Positions 49,509 to 61,500 of a DNA stretch of 64,000 bases are shown here, one piece after another. Origin of the DNA: Carposina sasakii (lineage: Eukaryota > Arthropoda > Insecta > Lepidoptera > Carposinidae); the NCBI GenBank assembly GCA_014607495.2, contig CP053157.1, positions 8,804,001 through 8,868,000 of the forward strand. The letters run 5' to 3'. The notes below the pieces were generated by a model. It did not search any database. It worked only from the letters and a program-made list of their open reading frames with translations, and was not told where the DNA came from. Numbering within the stretch: the first letter of the stretch is position 1; each line of letters starts with the position of its first letter. Position numbers and translations under genes: made by a program.

Positions 49509-50176
49509 TTTGTTTATCCCGAAGGAAAGGCAAGGGGAACTAAGCCCATACAGCCATCGTCTTTAGTAAATGATTTCTAAATTTATGATGAATGATATGA
49601 TGATGATGAATGGAAACGTCGGGAAAATCCTCAAGAACAAGTTTAAAATTAGTTAAATCAAAAATCGGACACATTAAAGCCATTTACAATTAAATTTTGA
49701 TTTTCACAAGAAAATTACGCCCGCTCCCTTCCAGCTTTTCCCGCCGAATCCCTACTATGGTCTTCAGCCTATTGCAGTCCACTGCTGGACGTAAGCCTCC
49801 CCCAGGGCACGCTACAAAGCTACTGCCACATGTCCGGTTTCGCCGGGAAAAGCTGGAAAGGAGCGGGTATTTTCTTGTGAAAATCATAATTAATTTGTAA
49901 ATGGCTTGCATGTATCCGTAAAGTGATGTTTTCTGGTAGATAAGTAATATTTTGTTTGCTTGTGATGTGATTCTAGTGCGTATGCATGGTTTTATATGCA
50001 GGTAAGCCGAGTAAAACTTTATCTGGAATACGATCTCATCATGGGCTCATGTAAGTTGTTTCTGCAATTCTTTTAGATTTTCATTGATTTTACACTCGTT
50101 CTTGAGGATTTTCCTGATGGCTGTATAGACTTACTTACCCTTGTCTATCCTTCGGGATAAATTAAACAAAAAAAAT
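49509..50176. mobile_element. Two head-to-head copies of the same retroposon, upstream of Rpn5
   Basis: 49509-49755 (minus) and 49832-50176 (plus) are inverted copies of the element at 29217-29655, with a fragment of the GACTGCAATAGGCTG retroposon between them. Each copy ends outward in an A-rich tail. The pair forms a long potential fold-back directly before the Rpn5 5' UTR. Confidence 0.75.
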
Positions 50177-50219
50177 GTCTATGGTCCGCATCTACTGACA
50201 TTGACAGCGGCTGTCACAT

Positions 50220-50349
50220 AAAATGAGCTTGCACTTCGCCGTTTCCGATTTCTTTTAATCATAATTTAGCACTTGGCTAGATTGGAATTACTGTTGAATC
50301 AGACAATATTTTGAGTTAAATTAGTTGTGGCCATTTCCATTATTAAAAA
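50220..50349 (+). promoter_or_regulatory. 5' UTR exon and promoter-proximal region of Rpn5
   Basis: A GTAAGT donor at 50350 and a TTTCAG acceptor ending at 50441 define a 91-nt intron in the 5' UTR just before the first coding exon. The transcription start is not visible; the exon is taken to begin after the retroposon that ends near 50176. No TATA box is evident, as is usual for a housekeeping gene. Confidence 0.5.
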
Positions 50350-50447
50350 GTAAGTACAGCCCGGAGCAAGTAACCACAAAAAAGTTGCTTAAATACGAAA
50401 ATGATGGTTTCTAATGTCCTATCTTCTACTCTTCATTTCAGGACAAA

Positions 50448-53400
50448 ATGAGTACCAACGGTGATATTACCAGCTTAGACAACAATGGAAAAATCATTAA
50501 AATGGAAGTAAGTAAGAGCGTCCACTAGAGAGCATCTAATTAGTACCTTAATCTTTCAGTGTTTCTCAACTTTATTCATTGTACAGGTTGACCACAGTGC
50601 TACATGTGACGAGAAGATCCCTTTGTGGAAGTCACTCGCATCGAAGGGAAAAGTTCAAGAAGCAATAGACCAGTTGTTGGCCTTGGAGAAACAAACTAGA
50701 ACAGTAAGTAAACATACCTTTTTAAGTATTAATAACCAAGGTAAATTATACACCTTTGTCTTCCACTTCCAAGTTTTTGTATACCAACTACCAGTAGCAG
50801 TAGGTTACAATAAAATGGACTTGTTTCCAAAAATGTGTAAACTATTTCAAATGTTCTGCTGTAGATACCTAATATAAATAAAAACTATTTGTTTATTTAC
50901 TTTGTATACAAAACTCACTGGTCAATTAAGTACTTAAAATATTTTATTATACCATGATTCATATTGTTCTAGCTTTCATAATAACTCTGCAATCTTTAAT
51001 ATTTCAGGGAGCAGATATGGCCTCTACAGCTAGAATATTAGTGACTATTGTACAAATATGGTATGAGGCTAAAAACTGGTCTGCCCTCAACGATCACATT
51101 ATCCTGCTATCTAAAAGAAGGTAAGTAAGAGACAGTCAATATTTTTGCTTTACTGCAAAAAAGTCTCCAATAACCTAATTAAATGAGTTAAAAGAACCTT
51201 ATTGCACTGAAGTGGCAAAATGTATACCTACTTATTATTACTTAGGCCAGTTCTAGCCACATACCAACTCTGCAAGTCTTTGTGAACTTGTATGCTATGT
51301 TATTTCTCCTTCCTACATATATGTATTTGTCCCTTTGAGGCCATCTTTACTCAAGATGGTTTTAATCTACGTCATTAGATTAAGTGTTATGTCTCTATGG
51401 AGAATCCTCAAGGATTGGAGTCAGTTGTGAACAACAACATAAAGGTATGTTAAAGCTTTTACAACAAATGAATTGATCATTTTCAGGTCTCAACTCAAGC
51501 AAGCAGTCGTCAAAATGGTACAAGAATGCTATACTTATGTAGATAAGACACCAGACAAGGAGACTAAAATTAAGCTAATAGAAACTCTTCGTTCAATTAC
51601 TGAGGGTAAGATCTATGTGGAAGTGGAGCGGGCCAGACTCACCCATATCCTTGCCAAAATCCGTGAAGAAGAAGGCAATGTTGCCGAGGCAGCCAAAATT
51701 ATACAAGAGCTGCAAGTCGAAACATATGGTTCTATGAACAAGAGAGAGAAAGTGGAGCTCATTTTGGAGCAAATGAGACTGTGTCTCGCCATAAAAGATT
51801 ATGTCCGTACACAGATCATATCAAAGAAGATCAATACTAAGTTCTTTGAGGAAGATAATACTCAGGTAGACCTTTTTGCTTGTATTAACCTTGTTTATCT
51901 CTCATGTTGTGGGTCATAAACAAGGATGTGTATCCTTAATAACAAAAACAAAGGCATATATTCACTGCATTAAAAATTTGAACTTAATTCGATGTGTTTA
52001 TAAAATTTAGAGCCAATTTTTTTTTTATATCTTTATAATATTAATATAGATTTGAAACACCACATTGCTTTAATCACAATTTATAGCTTTATCTGTGTTG
52101 ATAGATATTGAATCAAAAGAAAGTTAATTAATTTTTTTCTTACTGTGCAGGAGTTAAAAGAGAAATTCTACCGTCTAATGATAGCAGTTGACCAACATAA
52201 CGGTCAATACCTATCTGTTTGTCGTCACTTCCGTGCGCTGGGTGCTCTTGGAGGATCAGATGCTCTGATTGGCAGTGTGGTGTTCCTCATCCTGGCTCCG
52301 TATGATAACGAACAATCAGACCTCACGCATAGAGTGAACGAGGATAAGGAATTGGACAAATTACCTGACTATAAGTAAGCTTAATCTTATTTTCGCAGAT
52401 GAAATAAGAAATTGGTCTGACATGATACCAAACACTATCATTTTAAAAAAGATACAAAGTTAATTAAACAGAGTTTTTTTAACACACAAATGATAGTCTG
52501 TGTATTAATTTTTATATTGCTCTATTCATTTTTCTTTCATTTATGGACAAAGAAACAGCTCACAAGCATGATATATAAGAAAAATGTTTTTTTTTTCCGA
52601 GGCATTGCTGAGAAGTAGTGTCATGACATTTAAAACAATTTTATTATACTTGACATGGATTTTTTTAAAATGAATTTCTTTTGTCAGACAACTTTTGGGC
52701 CTCTTCATCAATCCCGAGATCATAAGATGGAATTCCCTCTGCTCGTCATACGAGAAGATGTTACGTGCGACGCCCTATTTCGACTCCTCCGACGAAAAGG
52801 GCCAGGAACGCTGGAATGATCTCAAAAATAGAGTGGTGGAACATGTAAGTAGAGAAATAAATATATTGTTAAGTACTAATAAATTGTTTCTTTTTTTAGA
52901 TAAGTAGTGGTTTACTCATGATTTAGGCTTCCATAAAATTTTATTCATACAGGTTAAGACAGCATCCTGGAAGCTTTTAGCTCAATGTCTTTAGTACGCG
53001 CTAGGCACACATTCTTCATATTATTCGATCGGGCGACGGCATTCACAAGGCGTAGCTTTAGCGTTGCGCAAGCCCAATAGCACCTCAGGGCCGGCTCGCC
53101 CATACGGCGAACGGAGCAGTCGCTCCAGGCGCCAAATCCTAGAGGGCGCCTAAATGGTAAAGATATGGCCTATATATTATGTATTAGGAGCAAACGGGAG
53201 AGAAAGTGTTGCCGAAGCCTTTCAAGTCTTGTTATTTCAAGTTCCATGATATGATAGTCACGTGACTTCTTTGTTTCCAGAACATTCGTATAATGTCAAT
53301 GTACTACACCCGCATAACATTGGCGCGCATGAGTACATTGCTGGGGCTGACTGAAAGCGAGACCGAAGACGCGTTGAGTTCACTGGTGGTTACTCATGTC

Positions 53401-54478
53401 GTCAAAGCAAAGATCGACCGGCCGAAACAGCATGTGCATTTTAGGTAAGGAAATTATTTTTAGCAAGGAGCCACCGACCATGTTTCCATGAGAATTTCCG
53501 GAAATCCTCTGCTTGTGTTTCGCAATTAATAAACACAATAGGCTTAATTTGTAAGTTGCGACTGGTCTGCCACCAATGCCAAAAGGCGACTTAGTGACCG
53601 ATTCTAAGAATACGTATTTTTTATTTTATCTATCGGCAGAGCACTGACTTTTTAAAGTAGTAGGATATTACCAAATGTCATGTTTGACTTTCGAAATTGC
53701 AAACGGTCGCAAGATACAAACATATGGAATTTATAAGATTCTTTGAATCAATTACATAGTCGTCTTTAAACGTTTAGCACCAGGTCGGAAGTTAGCAATA
53801 AACCTTTCGGGTTCGCTAAGTTATTTCTAATCATTTACCAAAAACATGGATATTTATTGGTAGCTATCAAAACCATAGACAAACCAGTCAATGACAAACG
53901 AGGATCTTGTAACCAATTAATAAATACATTCACAGCAACTTTATGAACCCAAGCTATAACTTTTTTATTTGTCTGTACCTTCTAATTGTTATAATTTCAT
54001 TATTGTCTTATGTCTCCTTTTTTCTTGACTTGTGTTGCCTGTTTATGTGTGTAAGGGATGATTTATCCAAACGTCATATAGCTGTAGTAGATATAAACTT
54101 TATTCTTCTGATAGGATATCTGACGTTTGGATAAATCGGCCCTAAACCAAATAAAGTACATATATTCTTCACTATGGGTGCGCCCACCACCGGGCCCTAC
54201 ACCCTCCACTGACCCTCGGATCTGATAACTCATAACTGCGAAAACAGGCACTTGCACTAACTACAATCGCCACGAGACTTCCGAATTGTAACGCTTAATA
54301 CAATTTCATTTATAAAAGTATATTCTATTTCTTTCTCAGTTTGAACATGGATGCCTCTGACCGTCTGAACGAATGGTCGCACAACCTCAACTCGCTAATG
54401 CAGCTCGTGAACAAGACCACCCATCTCATCAACAAGGAGGAATGCGTTCACAAACATCTGCTGGCAACCGCCGAGTAA
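50448..54478 (+). CDS. Rpn5: 26S proteasome non-ATPase regulatory subunit 12 (Rpn5)
   Basis: Eight coding exons on the plus strand: 50448-50507, 50587-50703, 51008-51120, 51487-51865, 52151-52374, 52688-52844, 53281-53444, 54340-54478 (1353 nt, 450 residues plus TAA); phase is kept throughout. The product is a lid subunit of the 19S regulatory particle of the 26S proteasome. The N-terminal two thirds are helical repeats (for example [17 protein letters not shown] and [20 protein letters not shown]). The PCI domain covers about residues 250-425 ([49 protein letters not shown]) and the conserved C-terminal helix follows ([20 protein letters not shown]). Length agrees with animal orthologues (about 450-456). 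ATG 50448 lies 6 nt after a 3' splice site, so a separate 5' UTR exon precedes it. AATAAA at 54509-54514 is the likely poly(A) signal. Very sure. Confidence 0.97.
54054..54144. mobile_element. Small palindromic MITE (ATTTATCCAAACGTCA family)
   Basis: GATTTATCCAAACGTCATAT and ATCTGACGTTTGGATAAATC are inverted around 40 bp. It lies in the last intron of Rpn5. Relatives: 55043-55140 (truncated), 61413-61556 and a partial at 30274-30336. Confidence 0.8.
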
Positions 54479-54594
54479 CTTGTAGTTTTATAGTGCTAAT
54501 GATTAATTAATAAAGTTTATTTACAGTATTTTTTAAGTGTTTTTGCGCCTTTAAAGCCATGAAGTACTATATATGGTATGTAACACAGGGTAGG

Positions 54595-54819
54595 TTGAGC
54601 GAAATGCTATAGCCCACTACAAAGAGAACTTATTTGAGACTCGAAATCACATGTTTATTTTTCAATATCGTACGAACATTCCCGATTGTTTAGGTATTCT
54701 CCACATTATCTGGAAAAATACACATGCGACTTCGAATCTCAAATTTTGTGGATAGGTTCTTTATAGTGGGCAAATTTTCTAATATTTCGTTTAACATACC
54801 CCTTTTCTTACACTCTGTA
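54595..54819. mobile_element. Fold-back MITE, copy 4
   Basis: A diverged copy about 80 bp past the Rpn5 poly(A) signal (GAGACTCGAAATCACATGTT and its reverse complement). Confidence 0.85.
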
Positions 54820-55553
54820 TTCTGATGGGCGTTAGTGGAGATGGCAGAAGAGAGAGACTGCGCATGACTGCGGCTAATATATAGGTCGCGATTATTGTAC
54901 GCCCTGTTCGCTTTTTTACCGCGTCGACAATTTGTGATTGTATAATTTTATTGTTAGCAACTGGCTAATAGTATTATGTATTTATAGGTAGTAACTAGGA
55001 ACTGTCTGCTACTTTTTTATGTTATTTAAAGTTTTAATAAATTTAGGGCTGTTTTTTCAATTTGTCCAAACGCCAGATAGCCTATCTGAAGAATAAAGAT
55101 GCCGTCTCTATCATGATCAAATTTTAGAGAAAGACAGCAAATACCAAAACATGCAAACGATGGATGGTTATTTAAGACCAAATTATTGTTTTCAAGAGGT
55201 TTTCAAAGATACCAGTGCGTTAGCATTTTAATGGGTGCTGTACTTTGCTACTTTGGATGACATGAAATTAAATATATAAATATAGGTGTGATCGAGTAGA
55301 TAAATAACTAACGGATATAGATATACATATATCTAAAAGTAGAAATTATATATTGCAACTGTGTACAAAAAATATCTCTAGGTAGGTATATCTTTTCGAT
55401 AACTTAAAGTTTTGATAAGATAATAAGTAGATTACTATTTCATTTAATTGCTGTAAGCATTACTAAACGCTTACACGTATTTTTGGAAAAAAATTTGTAT
55501 TAATACATTAAAGTTAAAAAGATTTATAATAAGTAAAAAAATAAAGTAACAAA

Positions 55554-58500
55554 ATGTTTACTATAGTTATATCTCTAGTTATTGCGGGTTATATGGTAGT
55601 TGCTTTCCGGTTTTTAAACAAAACATATAAGCCTCCAATATTGGGTGTATATCAGCAGAAAAATAAGTATTATCATATTAAATTCTTGGTTTTGTTCGTC
55701 GCATTATCCTTAAAGAAGGTAAGATATAATTTTATTGCTTCACTTTAATTGATAAATAAAGATACTATGACAATTATTTCGGCAAGCTAGATTAATATTG
55801 TCTTGCATGGGTATTTAAAACCTATAGTAATTTAACGCTATTGCTAATACGTTACCTATGTGATTTCCAAATATATTGGTAGGTATCTACTTTTATATCG
55901 TAAAATTACATGTTGTGTTTCATGTTGAGAATTAAATATTTATAGATAACAGAATCAATATTATTAGTTAGAAGTTGGCTTTTAATGCTCCTTTAACTCT
56001 TTAATCTGTTTCTAGTTAATAGCTCACGTGAAACGGCTTTTAGCAGTGGAGTTGGGACACAGCGATGATGGTACCAAACATGTGCATCGGATAGACGAGA
56101 TATTGGAAAACAAATACAATGTTTCAGATACACCTACGGTAAGTTTTTAAAAATAAGTTTATCCAAAAAGTCTATAGTTCTTGGATCATCATAGGATTGC
56201 CAGGATGTTACCAAGAACTCAATCGTCGATCTGTTTCATCGTTAAAACGAGATATTTTTCTATCTGTTTGTAGCTGGGTATTTCTTTCAAAAATTAAAAC
56301 GAAGTATCTTGCTTTAACAGTTCATAGCAAATATCGTAAACCTCGATCGTAATAGTACCTACTTACTATGATGCCCCATGTCTCCAAAATACCTACAAAC
56401 TGCGGTCACCAGCCCGCCTGCCCAGCGTGGTGACTATGGGCAAACGCCCCCCATGGTAGTCTTGTGGCGTGCCCTGGGGGAGGCCTACGTCCAGCAGTGG
56501 ACTGCAATAGGCGGATGATTATGATGATGATTATGAATCAGCATGTAGGTATAAGGTAACATTTCTTTTACCTACTCTAGGTAGGACACAGAAAATTACA
56601 ATGTTATGGCCATGCCTCTTATAAGTATACTGTGCCATAAAACGTTTAATTAAGCCAACTAGAAATGGAATTGCGATCTTATTATTCTCGCAAAGATTTC
56701 CCTTATATACAGGGTGTTTGTGACAGTCAGGCAAATATTGATATGGTGACTACAGACCATGATTCTGAAATGAAATCCAGTGAAAGTTTTCATAGGAAAA
56801 TTACAAAATTTTCCGACTTTTTTTTCATTTTTTCAGGAAAAATTTACTGAGGTTCGTTTAAGTAGGCGTTAAATAATTACTTAAAAACAAAATTTTAACC
56901 TATGGATGATTTTCAAAAAAAAAGTTGCTCTTAAAGAAGTTCAATTAACTGATCAACCCCTAAGGAGAGTCTCAAGTTTTCCAAAAAACAGCAATGTATA
57001 ACACAATAACCAATAAGCGTATTTAACTAGTCACAGGATCTCCCGATACAATTAGCGCGGAAAGCAAACATTGCATATAATCAAATCAAAAAATAATTTC
57101 CTGCAAGTAATAACACTGTATAATATAATATATAACTCAAATGTATAACTCAAAACAATGGTACTCGTTCAGTATCTCAGTATTTGCCTGGCTGTCACAA
57201 ACATCCTGTATAATGCCCAGTGTATAATTTCAGGCCGTAGATGGTGTATACTTCAATGGCATATCAAAATCAGGCGCCGCCATCGTATGCGGCCTGGCGC
57301 ATAGACCACAAAACATCTGCGACGCATTCTTTATGTTAAAGGTAATTAAAGGCTTAAGAAAATACGTAAATCTAGATTTAATTAAATCATAAATTAGCTC
57401 TCATAGCCTTCATATAAACACATAAAGCTGTCATGTATGCAGGGGCGTAATTAATTACAGGGGTATGGGCATAATGGGGCCTTCGTCAAAAGAGAATTCC
57501 AGCTTCCAACATTATGTACGGGGGCATCAGAGGACTTAGCCATGTGCTTCGAATAGTATATTTATACCACTGCATGTACAAATATGCTATTCTGGGTTTC
57601 ACTTAAATGCTAAGGCCCACTTGTAGTCAATGCTTTGTTAGACCTAAACAGAAAGAGATTTAACTTAAAATTATATTTGGCAAGACAAACAATGTTTGTT
57701 TTTCATAAGAGCAGATGTCCGCTTTTTAATTTAAAAGCCGGTATTTTAGTCAAAGTATAACAACAAGGTATCGATATTAGATTACGCACCTGTTCATAGG
57801 CGGACATATACCTATCGGCTCTTATCAGACATTTTGTTGGTCGATTTTAAAAAGATAACATTAAACACATTAAATACCATTTTAATATCATGCACGTGGC
57901 GAATGTAATGCGTATAGTGATAGTATATTAAGAAATTTATGACTAACTGAAATAATTTTAAAAAGGCGATGCAACTTACCTATTTATATTAAGGTACTCA
58001 ACACGCCCCCTGATTAGGTAATCAGGGCGACGGCTAGGCTGGTTTGGTTTGTCGGCTGGGCATTATCCGTTATCACTGTGCCCTTTTTGAGACACCCTCT
58101 ATTTTAATTTTCATTACAGCTAGATGACAAAGAGCTGTTCCTAAGTCCAAGCTTGCCTGAAACGTATCTAAAGCAAGACAGTGGCGACTACGGCGAATAC
58201 AGCGTACAAGGCATCAAGGTTGAAAAATTCGTTCCTATGCGTACATGGAGGCTGACTTACAATGGTGAAATGAAGTGAGTAGTTTTTGATGTGACGTTTT
58301 AATTTTTGGCTTGCTAACATATTTTAACTAATTTCACACACGTAGGGACTTACTTCGCAACAATTTTTTACAACTATTATGCATTATCTAGGTAATAGAA
58401 TTTAAGTGATATGATCAATATTATACATACGTATACATCCTGAAATGGGGTAGCCAGATGCAGGATCATATATGAGATCCCACAACTACGTTTATGTAAA

Positions 58501-61500
58501 TGATCTGTGTGACAAGTTGCTGCTTATCGCCTGAGACATTCTTAGGAGTTCCTTAGTCGACTCACATGACATGCCCGGCAGGAAATATGTACATGCAGCG
58601 AATGAATTCTAGGGAAGCCAAAGTACATAAATCAATAATACATCAATAACATAAATAAATGCTTTTTTCAGACCTAAAAATGATTTAGAAAAACGAGTAA
58701 AAGTAGAAGCAGAGCTACTTTGGAGCGCCAACTTCTGCCCTTTCAACTACGATGTTCACATGTCTACGCGGAGTGTGGCTAGAGACATGGCCAGAGAACC
58801 GTGGTCTTATGACTACTTCAAACTGCTTAAAAAGTAGGTCTACGTTCATGGTATATATTAGTAGATTAGCGGTGATAGCCCAGTGGTTAAGACGTGCACC
58901 TTCCAAGCGGGAGGCGTAAGTTCGATCCCAGTCATCGGTCTGTACCAAAGAATTTATTTCATGTACAGATTTTAATGTTGCAAAATTGTCACTTAGCTCG
59001 TGCCTCGGAAAGCACGTAAAACCGTTGGTCCTGCGCCTGATCTCTCTCCGGTCGTGTCGGCTTTCCGTCCCATCGGACTATGAGAGTAACGGAATAGAGA
59101 GTGCTTCTGTGTTTGCGCACACACTTGTGCACTATAATATCTCCTGCATACCTGGCTAATCTCCGTAGAGATTGGTCGCCTTGGCCGAAATACGGACGGA
59201 GATCATCATCATATTAGTAGATTAATAGGCTTGTGGATTCCCGCGACTTCGCCCGTGTAAACGTTGAATCGATCTCGTGATTTTTTTTGAAAAATCTTGC
59301 TTATTGGATGCCTCATCTATTTAGTATGAAAGCATACTGATGACGCCTCGCTTATATAGGGCAGCCTAATGTTATTGATGGACAGGTTACCGTTACATTC
59401 TAAAATGTCATAGATTTTGTATGCGTCTCGAGAGCGTTAATAATGACTTAGCTTACCCCCCATGATATGAAGGGGTGGAAAGAAAGAACCGGCAGATTTT
59501 TAACCAGAGCCAGATTAGTAAGTATGTATTATTATAATTCTCTCACTTTTTAGACTCCACCAAACTCACTACGAGCAGATGGGGACTATTAAGGGAATTG
59601 TCAAACTCGATGGCATCGAACACGCTATCGACATGCCTTGCGTTAGAGACCATTCGTACGGTAAGCCTTCGACTTGTTCTATGAATATCTACATCATTGT
59701 ATTAGCTATATCGTTACCATATTGAAAGGGAAAACGGGAAATGTACTTTCGACGGTTAAAGGTTTTTGCTTTCAACATTTCGAATCGAAGATATAATCAT
59801 GATTGGATTTATATTGTGGACTTACGTTGTTTTCAATCGCGGTTCACCTGCCATTAAATCTGACAACTCATAATCACGATCACTGGCAACTACAGTGGCG
59901 ATAAGAAACCACACCTACAATCACGTAACCCACAAAAGCAAAGCCAAGGCGATAGCGAAAATTGTGTGATTACACGGGGCAAGTTGGGAGAACGCGATAC
60001 TACGTCACACACTTTTCGCGATCACATTACTTTGGCTTTGCTTTTTCAAGTTACGGAATCTACCGAGCACCTATAGCATGCAATAACTACCAGTTGGTTA
60101 TAATTTATAATACTTATACTTACAAAACTGTGTCTTTATTGAACAGGGCCAAACAGAAACTGGAAAGGATTCCACCGCTACGTGTATCACTTCATGTACC
60201 TTGAGAATGGTGACGCCATCGCCGTCGGGACCGTGTCTCAGCCTGCAGTGTTGTCGCAGTAAGTTCTCACAAAATACGTACTATAATAGGAGAATAGAAA
60301 TACAGAAACAATAGAAAAATAATTGAAAGATTTGTACATTTTTGTGCGAAATGTATTTTCTGTGTACAATAAATGATATGTTACAATAAATGAGAGTCGC
60401 CGATGCTCTTTATGGTTCATGGATCTTTATGGATTCAGGTAGGTAAGGGGTGCGCTGCGCATGAGACGGCTAACTTTATACCTCATCAACCTGGGTATTT
60501 AGACATTGTAACATCTCTTCTCATTGATGTTCAATGTCATATCACTCGCGTCAATAGTGATTAGACTTCATCACGGCTTATTCTTATTCTTTATTGTACT
60601 CAGTAAAGTTTTACAAATAAAGTTTATAACCGCTTCCTATTGGAGCAAACGTTTCGATGACGACCTACATTGATTTGATCGAGATATAACGTTACTTTGT
60701 CTGAGCCCCCGAAAACTTCGATATCGCAATTTAGAATTTGTTCTGGACTTGTCTGACACATGACTCCGGTACAAAGCATAAAACATCGAAAAAATTCCAA
60801 CAGTCATAGATTGATTTCTCAAGTAACTTATTTAATACTTAATTTATGTTTTTCAGCTTGACTGTTGGCTATCTATGCAGACATAGCGACCAAAGAGTTT
60901 ACCCAGTAGTGTCAAGTGACTTCCAATTGTACCAACATGGCGAAAATCAGGTGCTACCGAGAGACTATGGATTCACTTTTAGAGCAGGTATATAAAATAA
61001 TTGTACATAAATGTACAGGGTGTTTTTCGTTGCTACCCTTAACGAAGGGTACGTACTCTATACATCAAATAAAGTAAGTTTATGCCAAAAAATGCTGGGA
61101 AAAGATGTAATTTTTTTTGTTTTTTTTTTTTAATTTCTTGATCGGGCGAAATTTATAGTGTCCAGTGTTTATGCTAGTTTTTTTCATAGACATATATCAA
61201 TTATTTGTCGTGAAAAAATCTTGCTACACGCGTCAATGTGCATTTATGCAGAAAAACGCAGTCTATTTATTCAACTTTGGACCCTAATATTTTGGAAACC
61301 AGACACTTCCCAGGTATGCTACCATGGAGAAAAATTATCGTGATGATGAGGAGATTTCGTAGTTTTCGGGAACGTTGACGACCAAAAATCACCCTGTATA
61401 TCTATAGCGGACTAAGGCCGATTTTTCCAAACGTCAGATATCCTATTAGAAGAACAAAGTTGATGTTGTCTCTATCGTGATCAAGTTTCAGAAAAAGACA

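Noticed and set aside
53010..53170. GC-richer block in Rpn5 intron as an extra exon
   Set aside because: It breaks the conserved protein between VVEH and NIRIMS, which join directly in phase; more likely a repeat fragment.
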